The position numbers were made by a program, and so were the translations under genes. Below, one piece after another: positions 9,839 through 20,025 of a stretch of DNA of 57,442 nucleotides. Under the pieces are notes generated by a model. The model searched no databases and had not been told where the DNA came from. It saw nothing but the letters and a program-made list of their open reading frames with translations. The first letter of the stretch is position 1; the number at the start of each line of letters is the position of its first letter. This DNA is from Cladosporium sp. IMV 00045. Its lineage: Eukaryota > Ascomycota > Dothideomycetes > Cladosporiales > Cladosporiaceae. The stretch lies in NCBI GenBank assembly GCA_001931905.2, contig MSJI02000942.1, forward strand, positions 1 through 57,442. The letters are read 5' to 3'.

Positions 9839-10404
9839 TGAACGGCAAGTGGCACGTACCTGGACGATTGTGACCATTTTCTGACTGACTGGGGAAGACT
9901 AGGCTCACGGAAGATATGATGAGGCTGCATTCGCATTCATCGTCCTGTAAAGGTCCAACCTCGTTACGGTTTGATGGAGGAGGAGGTTGTTTTTGACTGT
10001 CGCATGTCTCTCGCTTTTTTTTTCCTGCTAGAAATTCAACCTGGAGCAAGTAGGGGCAGACGTATACCTAGCGTGAAAAGATTGCTTCAGGTGTCCCGTA
10101 CCTCTTGGTTAGATTACCCTCATTGTTACGGGGTTTCATAGCATTCTTTGATGTTGCAAATATGGGCCGCGCGCAGATCGGGTGGCACCTCCGAAATCAC
10201 CTACGGCTAGTTCTAACGCGGAACGCCTTCCGTCCCACATTCTTTATCGCACGAATTTCATGTGGGGCCCTTCTCCGTATAATAGTAAGCTTGGTGCCCA
10301 CGCTCGAACAAAAAGAAGTGCCTGATCACTTACATTCGCCTGCCTTGCAATCTCTCAACGAGCCCTCAAAGATTTGAGTATAGACATACATTACCTTTTT
10401 AGAT
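9839..10404. other. Intergenic, no gene seen
   Basis: Contains a plus-strand open frame (10105-10377) with a hydrophobic stretch but no ATG-supported, recognisable protein. Otherwise featureless. Confidence 0.35.
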
Positions 10405-11433
10405 ATGTCCCATGAACCTCACTCCGATAATGAATACTTTGGGAACGTGATCAACTTCACCTTCAGCGAAAGCGACAACGATTCTTCCTTGACTGTCCTT
10501 TACCATGGAATGCGAGTTCACATTGACATCTCTTTGAAGCGACTCGCCCAATCACCCTCGGTTTCATGCCAATACAAGGAGTATCTTGATATCGCAAATC
10601 AACCGAATAATACTGGCGACCGCACAATTGAAGACTTTTTTCTCTGGATCCTTCGCGAGTGTGCTCCCCAGCTTTCCAAGCTGCCACTTCCTGTCACTCC
10701 GTCAAACAGTAACACAGCATCTCTTAATGGCTACATCAATGCACCGACTCAGCACTTCAAATTGTGTGCCAATCAACGCAACGAGCTCGAGCTCGAGCTC
10801 ATCGAAAACGCCCGCCGAAGTCCCAAATTTGGTGTACGCATTGCTGAGCACCTTGCTTCTCCGTGGCTCTCTTTCAAGCCGTCAGATGTCACCATCTGCG
10901 CCGAGTCGTATGAAGAAGCGATTTCTAGCGTTCCCGGGAGAGTGAGAGTCAGTGGGTCTGACTCAATGTTTTTTAAGCTCTACCGCTTCTGTGATTCGAA
11001 GCTGGCAGAGCGTGAGCTGGAAGCTTACAAGAAAATCAGTCTGGCAAGTTTGCCAGACTCAAGAATTTCTCGACTACATGGTCTCGTGCAGGAGAATGGA
11101 CGGCTTTATGGGCTCCTCCTCATGCCTTACATCGAAGCCACGCCACTCTCACATGTCTTTATGCACGGCACCTCAGAATTCACGCGACAGAAATGGGCCG
11201 ACCAAATCACTTCGACCATGAGTCAACTGCATGAAGCCGGAATTCTCTGGGGCGACGTGAAAAGCGACAATGTTCTGATAGATACTTCTCAAGATGCTTG
11301 GATCATTGACTTCGGCGGGGGTAACACTGACGGTTGGGTTGACCCGGAGCTTGCCGGTACAAAGGAAGGCGATTTGCAAGGCTTGCACAAGATTATTGAG
11401 TTTCTACTTGGAGTTCCGGAGGCTACTGGTTGA
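10405..11433 (+). CDS. Fungal protein kinase-like protein
   Basis: A single-exon gene of 342 residues. The first 150 residues are unassigned and Ser/Asn-rich. The C-terminal half is a kinase fold: MFFKLYR near residue 189 supplies the candidate ATP-binding Lys; AERELEAYKKI supplies the helix C Glu; LLMPYIE is the hinge; WGDVKSDNVLID near 280 is the catalytic loop, with Asp, Lys and Asn in place and HRD changed to WGD; and IIDFGGG near 300 is the metal-binding DFG. The sequence ends soon after WVDPELAGTKEGDLQGL, so the C-lobe is short, as in many expanded fungal kinase-like families of unknown substrate. All catalytic residues are present, so activity is possible. Substrate and pathway are unknown. 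Confidence 0.8.
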   Translation: MSHEPHSDNEYFGNVINFTFSESDNDSSLTVLYHGMRVHIDISLKRLAQSPSVSCQYKEYLDIANQPNNTGDRTIEDFFLWILRECAPQLSKLPLPVTPSNSNTASLNGYINAPTQHFKLCANQRNELELELIENARRSPKFGVRIAEHLASPWLSFKPSDVTICAESYEEAISSVPGRVRVSGSDSMFFKLYRFCDSKLAERELEAYKKISLASLPDSRISRLHGLVQENGRLYGLLLMPYIEATPLSHVFMHGTSEFTRQKWADQITSTMSQLHEAGILWGDVKSDNVLIDTSQDAWIIDFGGGNTDGWVDPELAGTKEGDLQGLHKIIEFLLGVPEATG

Positions 11434-12449
11434 CGATTATCCCTCTCCTGCAGCCTTTGACCACGAAGGAACCGCAAGGATGTCGACTTCGCCATCTAAG
11501 TAGTATAGCCAAAGATGTCGAATTTTGTGAGCGTGTGTCATCTCCTATATCGCCGCTGTTCTCTACACTCCCATCTCTCGCTATTCGCGCTGTACTGTCC
11601 TGTTCTGGAGTTCTTGCGTTCTTATGTGCGATGATCCTTCTGAATTTTGCCTTCCAAATGGATTATATAGACGTGCAAGCGCCTCCCATACGGGTGCTCG
11701 TGGCATGCTCTAATGATCTTTAGGGCCAGGCTGAACGTGCTCGTCATAAGCTCATTGACGGGCGTGGAAAGTGCACTGGCTCCCACAGGCGTGTTAATTA
11801 TGGGGACGGAGGTGACTACTGACATGACGTATCGTCCATCGAAATTTCGGCAAGGCCCGACATTTGGGACTTCCAGGAAGTCCCAAACGCGTTACCTGAG
11901 TCAGGGCGCATCTGACATTGAGAACGAACCCAGTCATCGTGACAAGAGCCGTGTGCAAGCTGACTTTCGACGATGGTCCCCCTTCACCTAGTGTCTCCAC
12001 ACCCCCATTCGACTGTCTCGTGACCATTACGACAGCAAGGATGGAAAGCTCCAGCTGAATTTCGGAGGAATCGGCCCATCTGACGGGCTGTCAAGGGTCA
12101 GGGACGGCGGAGAATTGCCAAGTGGCGTTGGAAGGGATGTAAATTTGATATGCGCTACCATCAATCAGGCCAGAATGATTTCGCGACGACCTAAGCAAGG
12201 ACACATAGATTTTGACAATGCATTTCTATCGCGCTCTCCATTGGCGGGCACAATGACCCTCTTCCTTTTATCGAGCTGTCCGCTGACTTCTCGGGTCAGG
12301 ATCAATGACTGAACGTGGCGATCGGCCTCATACAAAAGCTGTGACATCGCGTTCCAATATCACAAGGTAGTTTCCACCTATGACATGGTTGACATTGACT
12401 TGTACCACCATAAGAGACGCACGAAGGTAGGTCGTATAATCCTGTCGCG
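11434..12449. other. Intergenic with one strong palindrome
   Basis: No supported gene. It holds the 25-nt palindrome at 11863-11887 described separately. Several open frames on both strands overlap here but none has family character. Confidence 0.4.
11863..11887. repeat. 25-nt perfect palindrome, second copy at 50267
   Basis: TTTGGGACTTCC, a central A, then GGAAGTCCCAAA. A copy with one mismatch in the arms lies at 50267-50291 next to a LINE-B 5' stub. Perfect 12-bp arms without a loop would suit a dimeric DNA-binding protein or a foldback element end. Confidence 0.75.
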
Positions 12450-13454
12450 ATGGCTAATGTGAATATCTCCGACGAGGGCATTTGGTATATATCGACTCCC
12501 GCCCATTTTCGGCCCTTTTCAGTCTGCTGCCTGCTCAAGCTGTATTCTGACATGGCTCTCATCTGTTGTGGTCTTGAATTCCACAATTGGCAACACGTAC
12601 AAAGCCATCTAAGTACGCATTCTGCTCACAAAAATTGCGGCAGATGTCGAAAAGGATTCTGGAGTCCAATGCCCTTCGAGCAGCATATGCGAGACTCGAG
12701 TCTCCACAAGCAAGAGGAGAGACCTTCCCACTGGCAATCTACAAACGACACATATGATGCTGTCGCCGAGGAAGAAGGAACTGCTTATGTCACGCGACAT
12801 CGGGCAGCAGATCTAGCGACAAATACTGTTCGATATAACGGCGTTCCACCGTCTACTGTGAAGCCAGTCTTCAGAACATCATACAGACTCCGGTTTTCAA
12901 AGCCCACAGTCCAAGATATCATCAGGTCTACCGGAACCGCTCTGGATCCGGACATTGTTGGCGCAATCCTCGAGGGCGCTCTTCGATTGCTCCCATCAGA
13001 TGAAAGTCCAGAGGGCAAGATCGCTCGGAAGACCAAGATGGCAACGAAAGCAGCACAAGCCTTGGCCGCAGAAACAGCATTCGCGGCCAAGATACAAGGA
13101 TATCAACCCCGATCATCCAAAGAGGCGGAACAGAGGGAAAGAATCCGCCATGCCATCGACGCCGGATCGGTCCATGTCGTCAAATTGACCCCTGATATAC
13201 TATTCTTCGAGGCCACCCAACTCTGCGGATTCGATTGCAACTGGCTCGAATACAAGAATATGTTCGGGTTCAAGTCGAATCCTTTTGTGCACAAGAAGAA
13301 CAAAGCACAGCTTCAACGATACGTCGCAGCATTTGGGAAGGGAATGGTGGTCTATCGGCTGGGGTATGAGTCTGAGCATCTGGTAATCGATGGGCTAAAA
13401 GTCATGAGGGAAGCTGATCTGGTGCGTTGGATTAATTCCCAGGAGGCTCTTTGA
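12450..13454 (+). CDS. C2H2 zinc-finger-like hypothetical protein
   Basis: A single-exon gene of 334 residues. Near residues 38-85 there are two C2H2-like units: CCGLEFHNWQHVQSHLSTH and CGRCRKGFWSPMPFEQHM with a following SSLH. The middle (residues 120-200) is unassigned. The C-terminal third is folded and acidic/basic balanced, containing DILFFEATQLCGFDCNW and YRLGYESEHLVIDGLKV. Such two-finger proteins are frequent in ascomycetes and their partners are unknown; DNA, RNA or protein binding are all possible. The first ATG is 12450; an ATG at 12552 (MALICC), just before the first finger, is an alternative start. Confidence 0.6.
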   Translation: MANVNISDEGIWYISTPAHFRPFSVCCLLKLYSDMALICCGLEFHNWQHVQSHLSTHSAHKNCGRCRKGFWSPMPFEQHMRDSSLHKQEERPSHWQSTNDTYDAVAEEEGTAYVTRHRAADLATNTVRYNGVPPSTVKPVFRTSYRLRFSKPTVQDIIRSTGTALDPDIVGAILEGALRLLPSDESPEGKIARKTKMATKAAQALAAETAFAAKIQGYQPRSSKEAEQRERIRHAIDAGSVHVVKLTPDILFFEATQLCGFDCNWLEYKNMFGFKSNPFVHKKNKAQLQRYVAAFGKGMVVYRLGYESEHLVIDGLKVMREADLVRWINSQEAL

Positions 13455-14407
13455 GAGCGGGAGTCATTGTGATGGGATTGCCTCTCGTTTAGCATTCAGG
13501 ACCAAGGCGCTTGAGTTTCGCTCATATCAAGAGAACGTTTATCGCCCCTCCATTTTGATTCATCACTTCACAGAGTACGCTTTCTTGCAACCAGTCTGCA
13601 ACGGTGCGTCTCCTCCATACATATTGGGTCGACATGTGATGTCACGCGAGAATGACACACGAAGTGTTACTCTCTGCGACCAGGAATTCCAGTGCTGGTA
13701 CCAGCACAGTTCCCCAATCACAGTGATGAGAGATATATGTCTTCATGGATGAAGTATAGTCATTGAAGGTCTGGTTTCCTCAGTTACTTATGTTGTGATT
13801 GGTATATTTTCTTATAGGGGCCAGGGAAGACTTCTCGGTAATCACGCAATGCGCGTAGAAGAACGCTACTGCACCTCCTATTGCACCCAGCCCACAGAAT
13901 ACTTTGCTTGGTGCCTCCTAATAGTCAGTGTCTATCGTATTCCTATAGTACGAACCAGGCGGACTTTGTGAGCTAGTGGACGATCCTTTGGCGGCAACTT
14001 CTGCCTCCACCTTGATGGTGCGAATTCGACGCTAAATTGCAGCGCGGCAGTTTAGCGTCTTCCACAAGTGGAGACGACTTTAGGCGCAAGACGATGAGTC
14101 GAACATAGTTCTACGACTATGGCCAGGCATACCCAGTGATGGCAGCGAGACCCTAAAGCTCCAGGTACTAAGTAGACCTGGGCTGTTGTATTGCGGCACG
14201 TCACCATCAAAAAAACGCGTAAACCTCGCATTTGGCATGCTCCCTATGACTAGGGTCATGTCGCAAAGATGTTGGACATGATAGTGCCTTGATTATGCTG
14301 CCGTTATGTCTTTACTCTCAGCAATGATTGCTTATGCTGCCCAATGCTGCAGCATGCTTTCATATGAGACAGGTCGGCCTATAGTAGAAGAATTTGGCTG
14401 ATATAAC
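13455..14407. other. Intergenic, no gene seen
   Basis: No coding unit is recognisable in these 950 nt. A hairpin-forming repeat with arms GACGCTAAA (14028-14036) and TTTAGCGTC (14051-14059) is the only structured element I found. Confidence 0.4.
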
Positions 14408-16541
14408 ATGACAGACAACAGAACATTTTTCTTCGATCCTCGGTTCAAAAAATTCAAGACTCAAAACCACACATCGAACATACCTACCAGCAGATACCAA
14501 ACCGTCTACACGATGGAGAAAGCACACAAAACTCCGAGAGAAGCCGCCGCCGTCTCAGCGGTGATCGGCCTGTATGGACTCCCAGGCTCGGGCAAGACTA
14601 TTCTGCTGCATCAATTGCAGGAGCATCTACCCAAAGAGTCATTCCTCTTCTACGAGGGCTCCGAGGTTATCGCGAGCTTGCTTGAAGGAGGCCTCGACGC
14701 ATTCAAAAAGCTCGAGACTTCGGAGCAGACCATTTTCCGGCAACGAGCAATCGAGCATATCAAAAACCAATGTACACTCGCGGGGCGTACGGGCCTTGTC
14801 ACCGGGCATTTCATGCTCTGGTCTGAAGAGGACGGGTGTGCAGTACCGATATGCACGACCGCTGACCTCGCAATCTTCTCCCACGTCATATATCTTAACA
14901 CCCCAGCGGAAGAGATCTCTAGTCGATGCATTAGCGACACTTTGAGAGCGAGACAGGCGCATCCACGTTCGGCACTCGGAATTTGGGGCCGGAAAGAAGA
15001 GTCCGATTTACGAGACCTGTGTAGCCGCAACGGTATCCTATACTACAGTCTGTCAGATACTGCGACCACGGAGAAGATAGTTGTACTCTGCTTGGACTTT
15101 GCTCAGCATTCACAAGAACACAACCTGGAACGTGCAGGACATGCTCTGGACTCGTCCTTTGATCGAAATCCAAGCTCTGTTAGCTCAATCCAAACTACGC
15201 TTTGTGTTTGACGGAGATAAGACCCTTGCGCCCTTCGATACTGGCAAGATCTTCCACGACGCCGTCAGCCGAAAGCTATCAGGCGTCGACCCAGACTTTC
15301 TTCAGAATTTGTTTGGGGGGCCATTGGGCTACTCATATCTCGCTTTTCGGCAACTGGTTCTCACCTACGACGGGATCATGACAGACTGCATGTTCGAAGA
15401 GGTCTGCTTCGAGACAGCTTCAGCTGTTCACATGTACCCTGAAATAGAATCTCTCTTGAGGCACGCATCAACAACACCCCACACGAAAGCCCTCATCGTC
15501 ACCAGCGGACTGAAAAGGATTTGGGAGAGAGTTCTGCAGCTAGCGAAGCTCGACCATGCTGTTCAAGTTATAGGAGGGGGTCGCTTGTGCGATGGCTACG
15601 TTGTCAACGCAGCGGTAAAAGCACATCTTGTCTCTCGACTTCAAAAGGAGTATAGTCAATATGTGTGGGCTTTCGGAGATAGCACACTCGATCTCGAGAT
15701 GCTACAAGAAGCAGATCAAGCCATTGTCGTCGTGGGCGATGAGGAAAGCAGAAGCCACGCTATGGATGATGTCCTCGATCAAGCCTTGAAAACAACGCGG
15801 CTGCGTGCAAGACAAGCGTTGCTCCCCAGATCCGTGCGACCAAGACTCGACTTCACGCGCCTCCCGCCATGCGATCCTGCCAGTGACGACCTCATCAAAG
15901 AGCTCTTGCTACCTCGCATGGATGTGCATGATGAGACAGAGTCTGGCGCGGCGAAGCTCCTCATGACTGCTACCCGTGATGCCGAGAAGAACGGCCCCTT
16001 ACTTCGAGAGGCCCATCAACGTGTTGGACGATACTTGGCAACCCGGGTCCTGGCAAATGTAATCGGACTCGAAGAATATCCAATCAAGCACGTTCAGGGT
16101 GGGCTTGCCACCGGATACCGGCTTCGGGGAGAAGCGCGTACCCTTGTGATGGCTTTGATGCGGGGTGGAGAGCCTCTCGCACTGGGCGTCAGCGACACTT
16201 TCCCGGGCGCCGCATTTCTCCATGCGAAGAACAGCGGTGACATCAGGCACACACATCTTAATGACTGTGAGAATGTGATTTCGGTCGACTCCGTCGTCAA
16301 CAATGGGACCACGATGAAAGACGCCATCGAGCATGTCCGCGCGCTTCGGAGCAAGGTCACGATACTAGTAGTGGCATGCGTTGTGCAGAGGCGTTCCATC
16401 GGGAACGAAGGCCTACTCCGCGCAGCAGCCACCAAATGCGGCATCAAGCTCGTCACTCTGCGCGTCTCTGATAACCAATATACTGGCCAGGGAACAACTG
16501 ACACTGGGAATCGTCTTTTCAACACGACATTCCTGCAGTGA
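14408..16541 (+). CDS. P-loop kinase / HAD phosphatase / UPRTase-like fusion protein
   Basis: Two plus-strand frames, 14408-15211 and 15081-16541, form one protein of about 696 residues. Three domains follow in order. First is a P-loop kinase-like domain (GLYGLPGSGKT near residue 60). Second is a HAD phosphatase (FDGDKTLAPFDTG with the DxDxT nucleophile motif, LIVTSG motif II, and FGDSTLDLEM motif IV). Third is a uracil-phosphoribosyltransferase-like domain (VISVDSVVNNGTTMKDA as PRPP loop; DTGNRLFNT as the C-terminal uracil-site motif). The frames join either through a 43-nt GT-AG intron (15132-15174, phase-correct) or by a one-base frameshift; introns of 42-46 nt elsewhere here make the intron credible. 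ATG 14408 or 14513 may be the start. Likely role: nucleobase/nucleotide salvage or dephosphorylation; substrate unknown. Confidence 0.75.
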
Positions 16542-16991
16542 ATATTTTGAGCGAGAGGGGGATATGTTCCGGATAGTTGGGTACTTCTTTCGGTCGCTGG
16601 GGTTGTGATCAAGTACTGGTTCCACGCTCTTTAACAATACTTGGTGGTACACCTGAAATTATTGATATCACTGATCTACTGCTGAGTCTGCATACTGCCT
16701 GTCGGAGCAGTTGTGACTTGATCTCGCATGCTTCCTGTGTGCATCTGGCGGTGAACATTGAACATAGTAAGGTCCGTCGAGGGAAAGTCAATTCGCCCTG
16801 AGAATCGTTACTTCTTTCGGCAACATCATGGGCGATCGGTCATCGGGTAAAGTGATTGAGAAGAAAGCTTGCATTTGTTCTTGGGTGGACTTTTTTCCAC
16901 TCACAATTCTGCCTTTGACTAAACAAAATCCTTCAATCCAGATTCTGCCCATCGGTTCCAACACTGGCAATCGAACCGCTCGATCAGCGCC
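16542..16991. other. Spacer upstream of the CYTH-like gene
   Basis: 450 nt separate the fusion gene stop from the next ATG on the same strand. It should contain the terminator of the first and the promoter of the second gene. No clear TATA box or other motif was found. Confidence 0.35.
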
Positions 16992-17807
16992 ATGTATCTC
17001 TTGAACTCTTTGAACACCATGCGAAGGCCGAATCTGGACAACGTCGCACACTTGGTGCAGTTCATTCGCCAAAAGCATCATCAGATCGAGGTTGAGCGGA
17101 AATTTGTCCCAACTTCACACTTCTTGGAAAATTGGAAGCTGCTCCTAAATCGCCATGATACATTGCATTCCACCGGCACGGAAAAGGCCAATGTGCCAGC
17201 TCAAGAGCTGGAACTCCATGACGTCTATTATGAGTGCAACGACCGCCTTTGGAGGAAAGGAATTTGGGTCAGGTTTCGCACTTGTACGCCTTTCCAAGAT
17301 CCGAAGCCGAGATCCGGTATCTGGAATGCCAAGTTACGGCTTAACGGCAATTTCGCAAACTCGCGTATGATGGAGGTCCATGGCGAGCAAGAGGTCAAAG
17401 ACCTACTCCGGACACACGCACCAGAAGTAGCCATGTCTGACTTGACAATGTATGCCGATCTGATTACAACACGTCGATCCTGGAAGGTCCCAAATCTCTT
17501 CTTAGGATATCAGTGCGAACTCGACTGGGAGATGAATTTGGTACTGGACACGGTAATGACATCTCAGTCGGGAACTTTTGGATGTGGCTCAAGTGTCTTC
17601 CGTCACGAAGTGGGAGAAATTGAGCTGACCAAGGAAACCTCGCTGGACCTTGCGCATGTCTCCCATGCTCGCGAAGCAGAAAAGATGGATGCGTACTTGG
17701 CGCGTTTCATTGGCGAACACCCTTCGCTCTTTGACTGTTGCCGAGATGCTACAGGGAAGCTGGAAGCGTTCACTCGATGGAAATCCGGCAACCCATTGAG
17801 AAGCTGA
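16992..17807 (+). CDS. CYTH-domain (triphosphate tunnel) protein, thiamine-triphosphatase-like
   Basis: A single-exon gene of 271 residues. Residues 31-37 read IEVERKF, the ExExK signature of the CYTH/triphosphate tunnel fold. The expected strand pairs follow: LHDVYYECNDRLWRKGIWVRFRT, WNAKLRL, YQCELDWE and HEVGEIELTKE, whose Glu residues bind the metal and whose Arg/Lys bind triphosphate. This pattern fits thiamine-triphosphatase-like CYTH proteins best, although tunnel enzymes also hydrolyse inorganic triphosphate or nucleoside triphosphates. It lies 450 nt downstream of the kinase/HAD/UPRTase fusion on the same strand, which suggests but does not prove a common nucleotide or triphosphate theme. 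Key residues look intact. Confidence 0.8.
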   Translation: MYLLNSLNTMRRPNLDNVAHLVQFIRQKHHQIEVERKFVPTSHFLENWKLLLNRHDTLHSTGTEKANVPAQELELHDVYYECNDRLWRKGIWVRFRTCTPFQDPKPRSGIWNAKLRLNGNFANSRMMEVHGEQEVKDLLRTHAPEVAMSDLTMYADLITTRRSWKVPNLFLGYQCELDWEMNLVLDTVMTSQSGTFGCGSSVFRHEVGEIELTKETSLDLAHVSHAREAEKMDAYLARFIGEHPSLFDCCRDATGKLEAFTRWKSGNPLRS

Positions 17808-18614
17808 GTTTCGACGGAATGTTAACGTAGACTTTTTGTTGATATAGACTTTCATGTGCTCATTATTTGCACATTTAGCTTTGACCGTCTCTGACGTTGA
17901 ATCTGCTCAAAAGTCAGGGTGTTCTGTACGCCAATGGCACCGCATCGGACCAAGAAGAGCTCTTCATGGCCGAGGGTGGGAGAGCGGTGCTTGTCTGTAA
18001 TTAGTGTCTGCGTACCGGTGGCGAGATGTTGACGCGCCTTAGAACGATTAATCCAGACCCTAGCATGCATCACCAGCACATGTGACTACAATAATTTGGT
18101 TGCCAAGTTGATCACGCCATGATTCATAGACGGTGGGGTATGCGACTAATGTACTCAGCTGATGATTCTCTTACCCTTTGCTATAATGCAGCATTCCATC
18201 TTGGTGTCTCAGTGGCGCGGCATGGTGAAAAGACATCAGGCTTAAATCTAGGGCTTGCTATACTATGAAACTTGGTCCGATTGGTCCATTTGACCCATGC
18301 TATACTTCTGTCGTGGCCCAATCCATTCAAACCCCTGCCACTTTATCAAGTACCTGAGCGAACCATGTCTTTGCTACGCGGGTGCAGGGGCGTGAGGCCG
18401 CTGACTCCTGCCACAAAGCATGGTAAGTGATAAGCGCGGAGTATCTTCGTTACTTGGAACTTAATATAGACTGATATACTTGAGATGCCCCACAAATTGC
18501 TTTCGACAAATATCAATGCTCGGAAATTGAATCTTCCTGTTCAATTCTTTGTCCGTCCTCGACACATACGAACAAAGTCAAAACCTGACTGTCTTTGAAA
18601 GCCACGAAACGAGT
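17808..18614. other. Intergenic, no gene seen
   Basis: About 800 nt with only short frames; no family, RNA gene or repeat recognised. Confidence 0.4.
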
Positions 18615-20025
18615 ATGGATGATGCTGAGCGAAGCGATGAACAGATTTGCTACGATCTCCGGGACGTATTCGAGGGGACCCATCCACCTCTGAAACTGAA
18701 GAAAATCAGGCAGCGCATCCAGGCCAAAAGGCAAACCCCAGCCGTGGACAAGCTCGTCTCGATATACGGATTGGATAAGCTGGGCAACATAACATTACGC
18801 CTTTTGAACGAAGGGTCTTTTGAGTCAAAGGTTCGCATGAAGTTTTGGTGTCCTCTCAGTGCAGGTACTGATGGCCTTCCAGACAGACCAAAGACAGAAA
18901 GCTAAGGCCCTCACAAAGAATACCGCTTCCACTGTACCGCCACTCCGATCCTGCTTGCCCGCTCCCAGCAACGCGCTGGGGGTTAAAAGTCATGTGGCTG
19001 CAGTAGACGAAGATACCTCTGCTCAACAAGCAGCAACGATACTCGGCGCTTCGCAAAACAGAGGCCTGCTCAACGCGGACCAGTCACTTTCGTCGTTGAC
19101 GCCAGTTTACCTTCCTTGCAGTCTCCAACATACCCTCTTGCTCGCCGCACAGCGGATGCTTGAAGATTCACTTTTCACATTTGGTGCAACAGCCATGCGG
19201 GAGATGATCAAAGAGAAGGGCTGGGACTGTGCGCAATGCGTAGAGCTCAATGATTGGGTCAAGATACTTCGGAAGCGCAGAGATCTTCTACCTCGCGCGA
19301 AAGCTGAGGCCCTCGACAAACCTTTGATGTCGCTTCTCAACGCAGTGGTTGAGATCAGACACACGGCAGTCCATCGAAAGCGGACAACCGCCCATGAAAT
19401 CGGATCGCTTCTTGAGGATACCAAAGCTTTCCTCGACATTCTCAACGATAGCGTCTCGGCAGGAGCAATGTCTGACATCTGCCTGGCCTTCAACCATCTT
19501 TTGAATGATCTCTGTGCGCACAAACGTTCTGTGCAAGAACAGCTTCGAGTCGTAACGAGAGAGAAAAAGACTCAATTCTACCAATTGCAAATTGAGGAGC
19601 ATCTGGCTGTCGATCGCATATCCAGTGAAAGCCAGGAATATGAGCTTTGTGCGATCACTAAGTTTCAACAAACATCTTCTTTCAACGAACTAGCCAGAGA
19701 CCACACTGGAATCCAGGCTTTCGGTGCCATACCTCCTAACAGCGAATGTAAACAGTATCTTGGAAATCATTGCTTTCAATTTTGTGAGACTTGCATCGAG
19801 AACATCCGAAATGGCAGCAGCGATCCGTTTCCAGTAGAATCTGATAATCATGGCTCAACGCCCTGGTTCCCAAAGGCAATACTTGACCAAGATGCAGCGG
19901 GTAAAGAAGAATCGGTTCTTGCAAGGGCATCTCGATCAGAATTCGTCATGGCATTTCTTTTCATCACGATGGCTCTGGGAATTTTTGCATCTATTCTGAG
20001 AACGAGGATTCTGCAGGCTCTGTAG
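18615..20025 (+). CDS. Tail-anchored hypothetical protein with RHTAVH (HEPN-like) motif
   Basis: The best model joins 18615-18830 and 18883-20025 through a 52-nt GT-AG intron with a weak donor, giving 452 residues. The family is one I know from many ascomycetes, often carrying a misleading cytochrome-c1 label. Its core here is LAAQRMLEDSLFTFGATAMREMI, then GWDCAQCVELNDWVKIL, then VVEIRHTAVHRKRTT. The RHTAVH element matches the R-polar-x3-H pattern of HEPN ribonuclease domains and sits in a helical context. A long coiled-coil-like helix follows, and residues near the C-terminus (FVMAFLFITMALGIFASIL) form one transmembrane segment, so the protein is probably tail-anchored. Function is unknown; the HEPN link is inference. 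If the splice is wrong, the main frame would start at ATG 18871. Confidence 0.6.
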
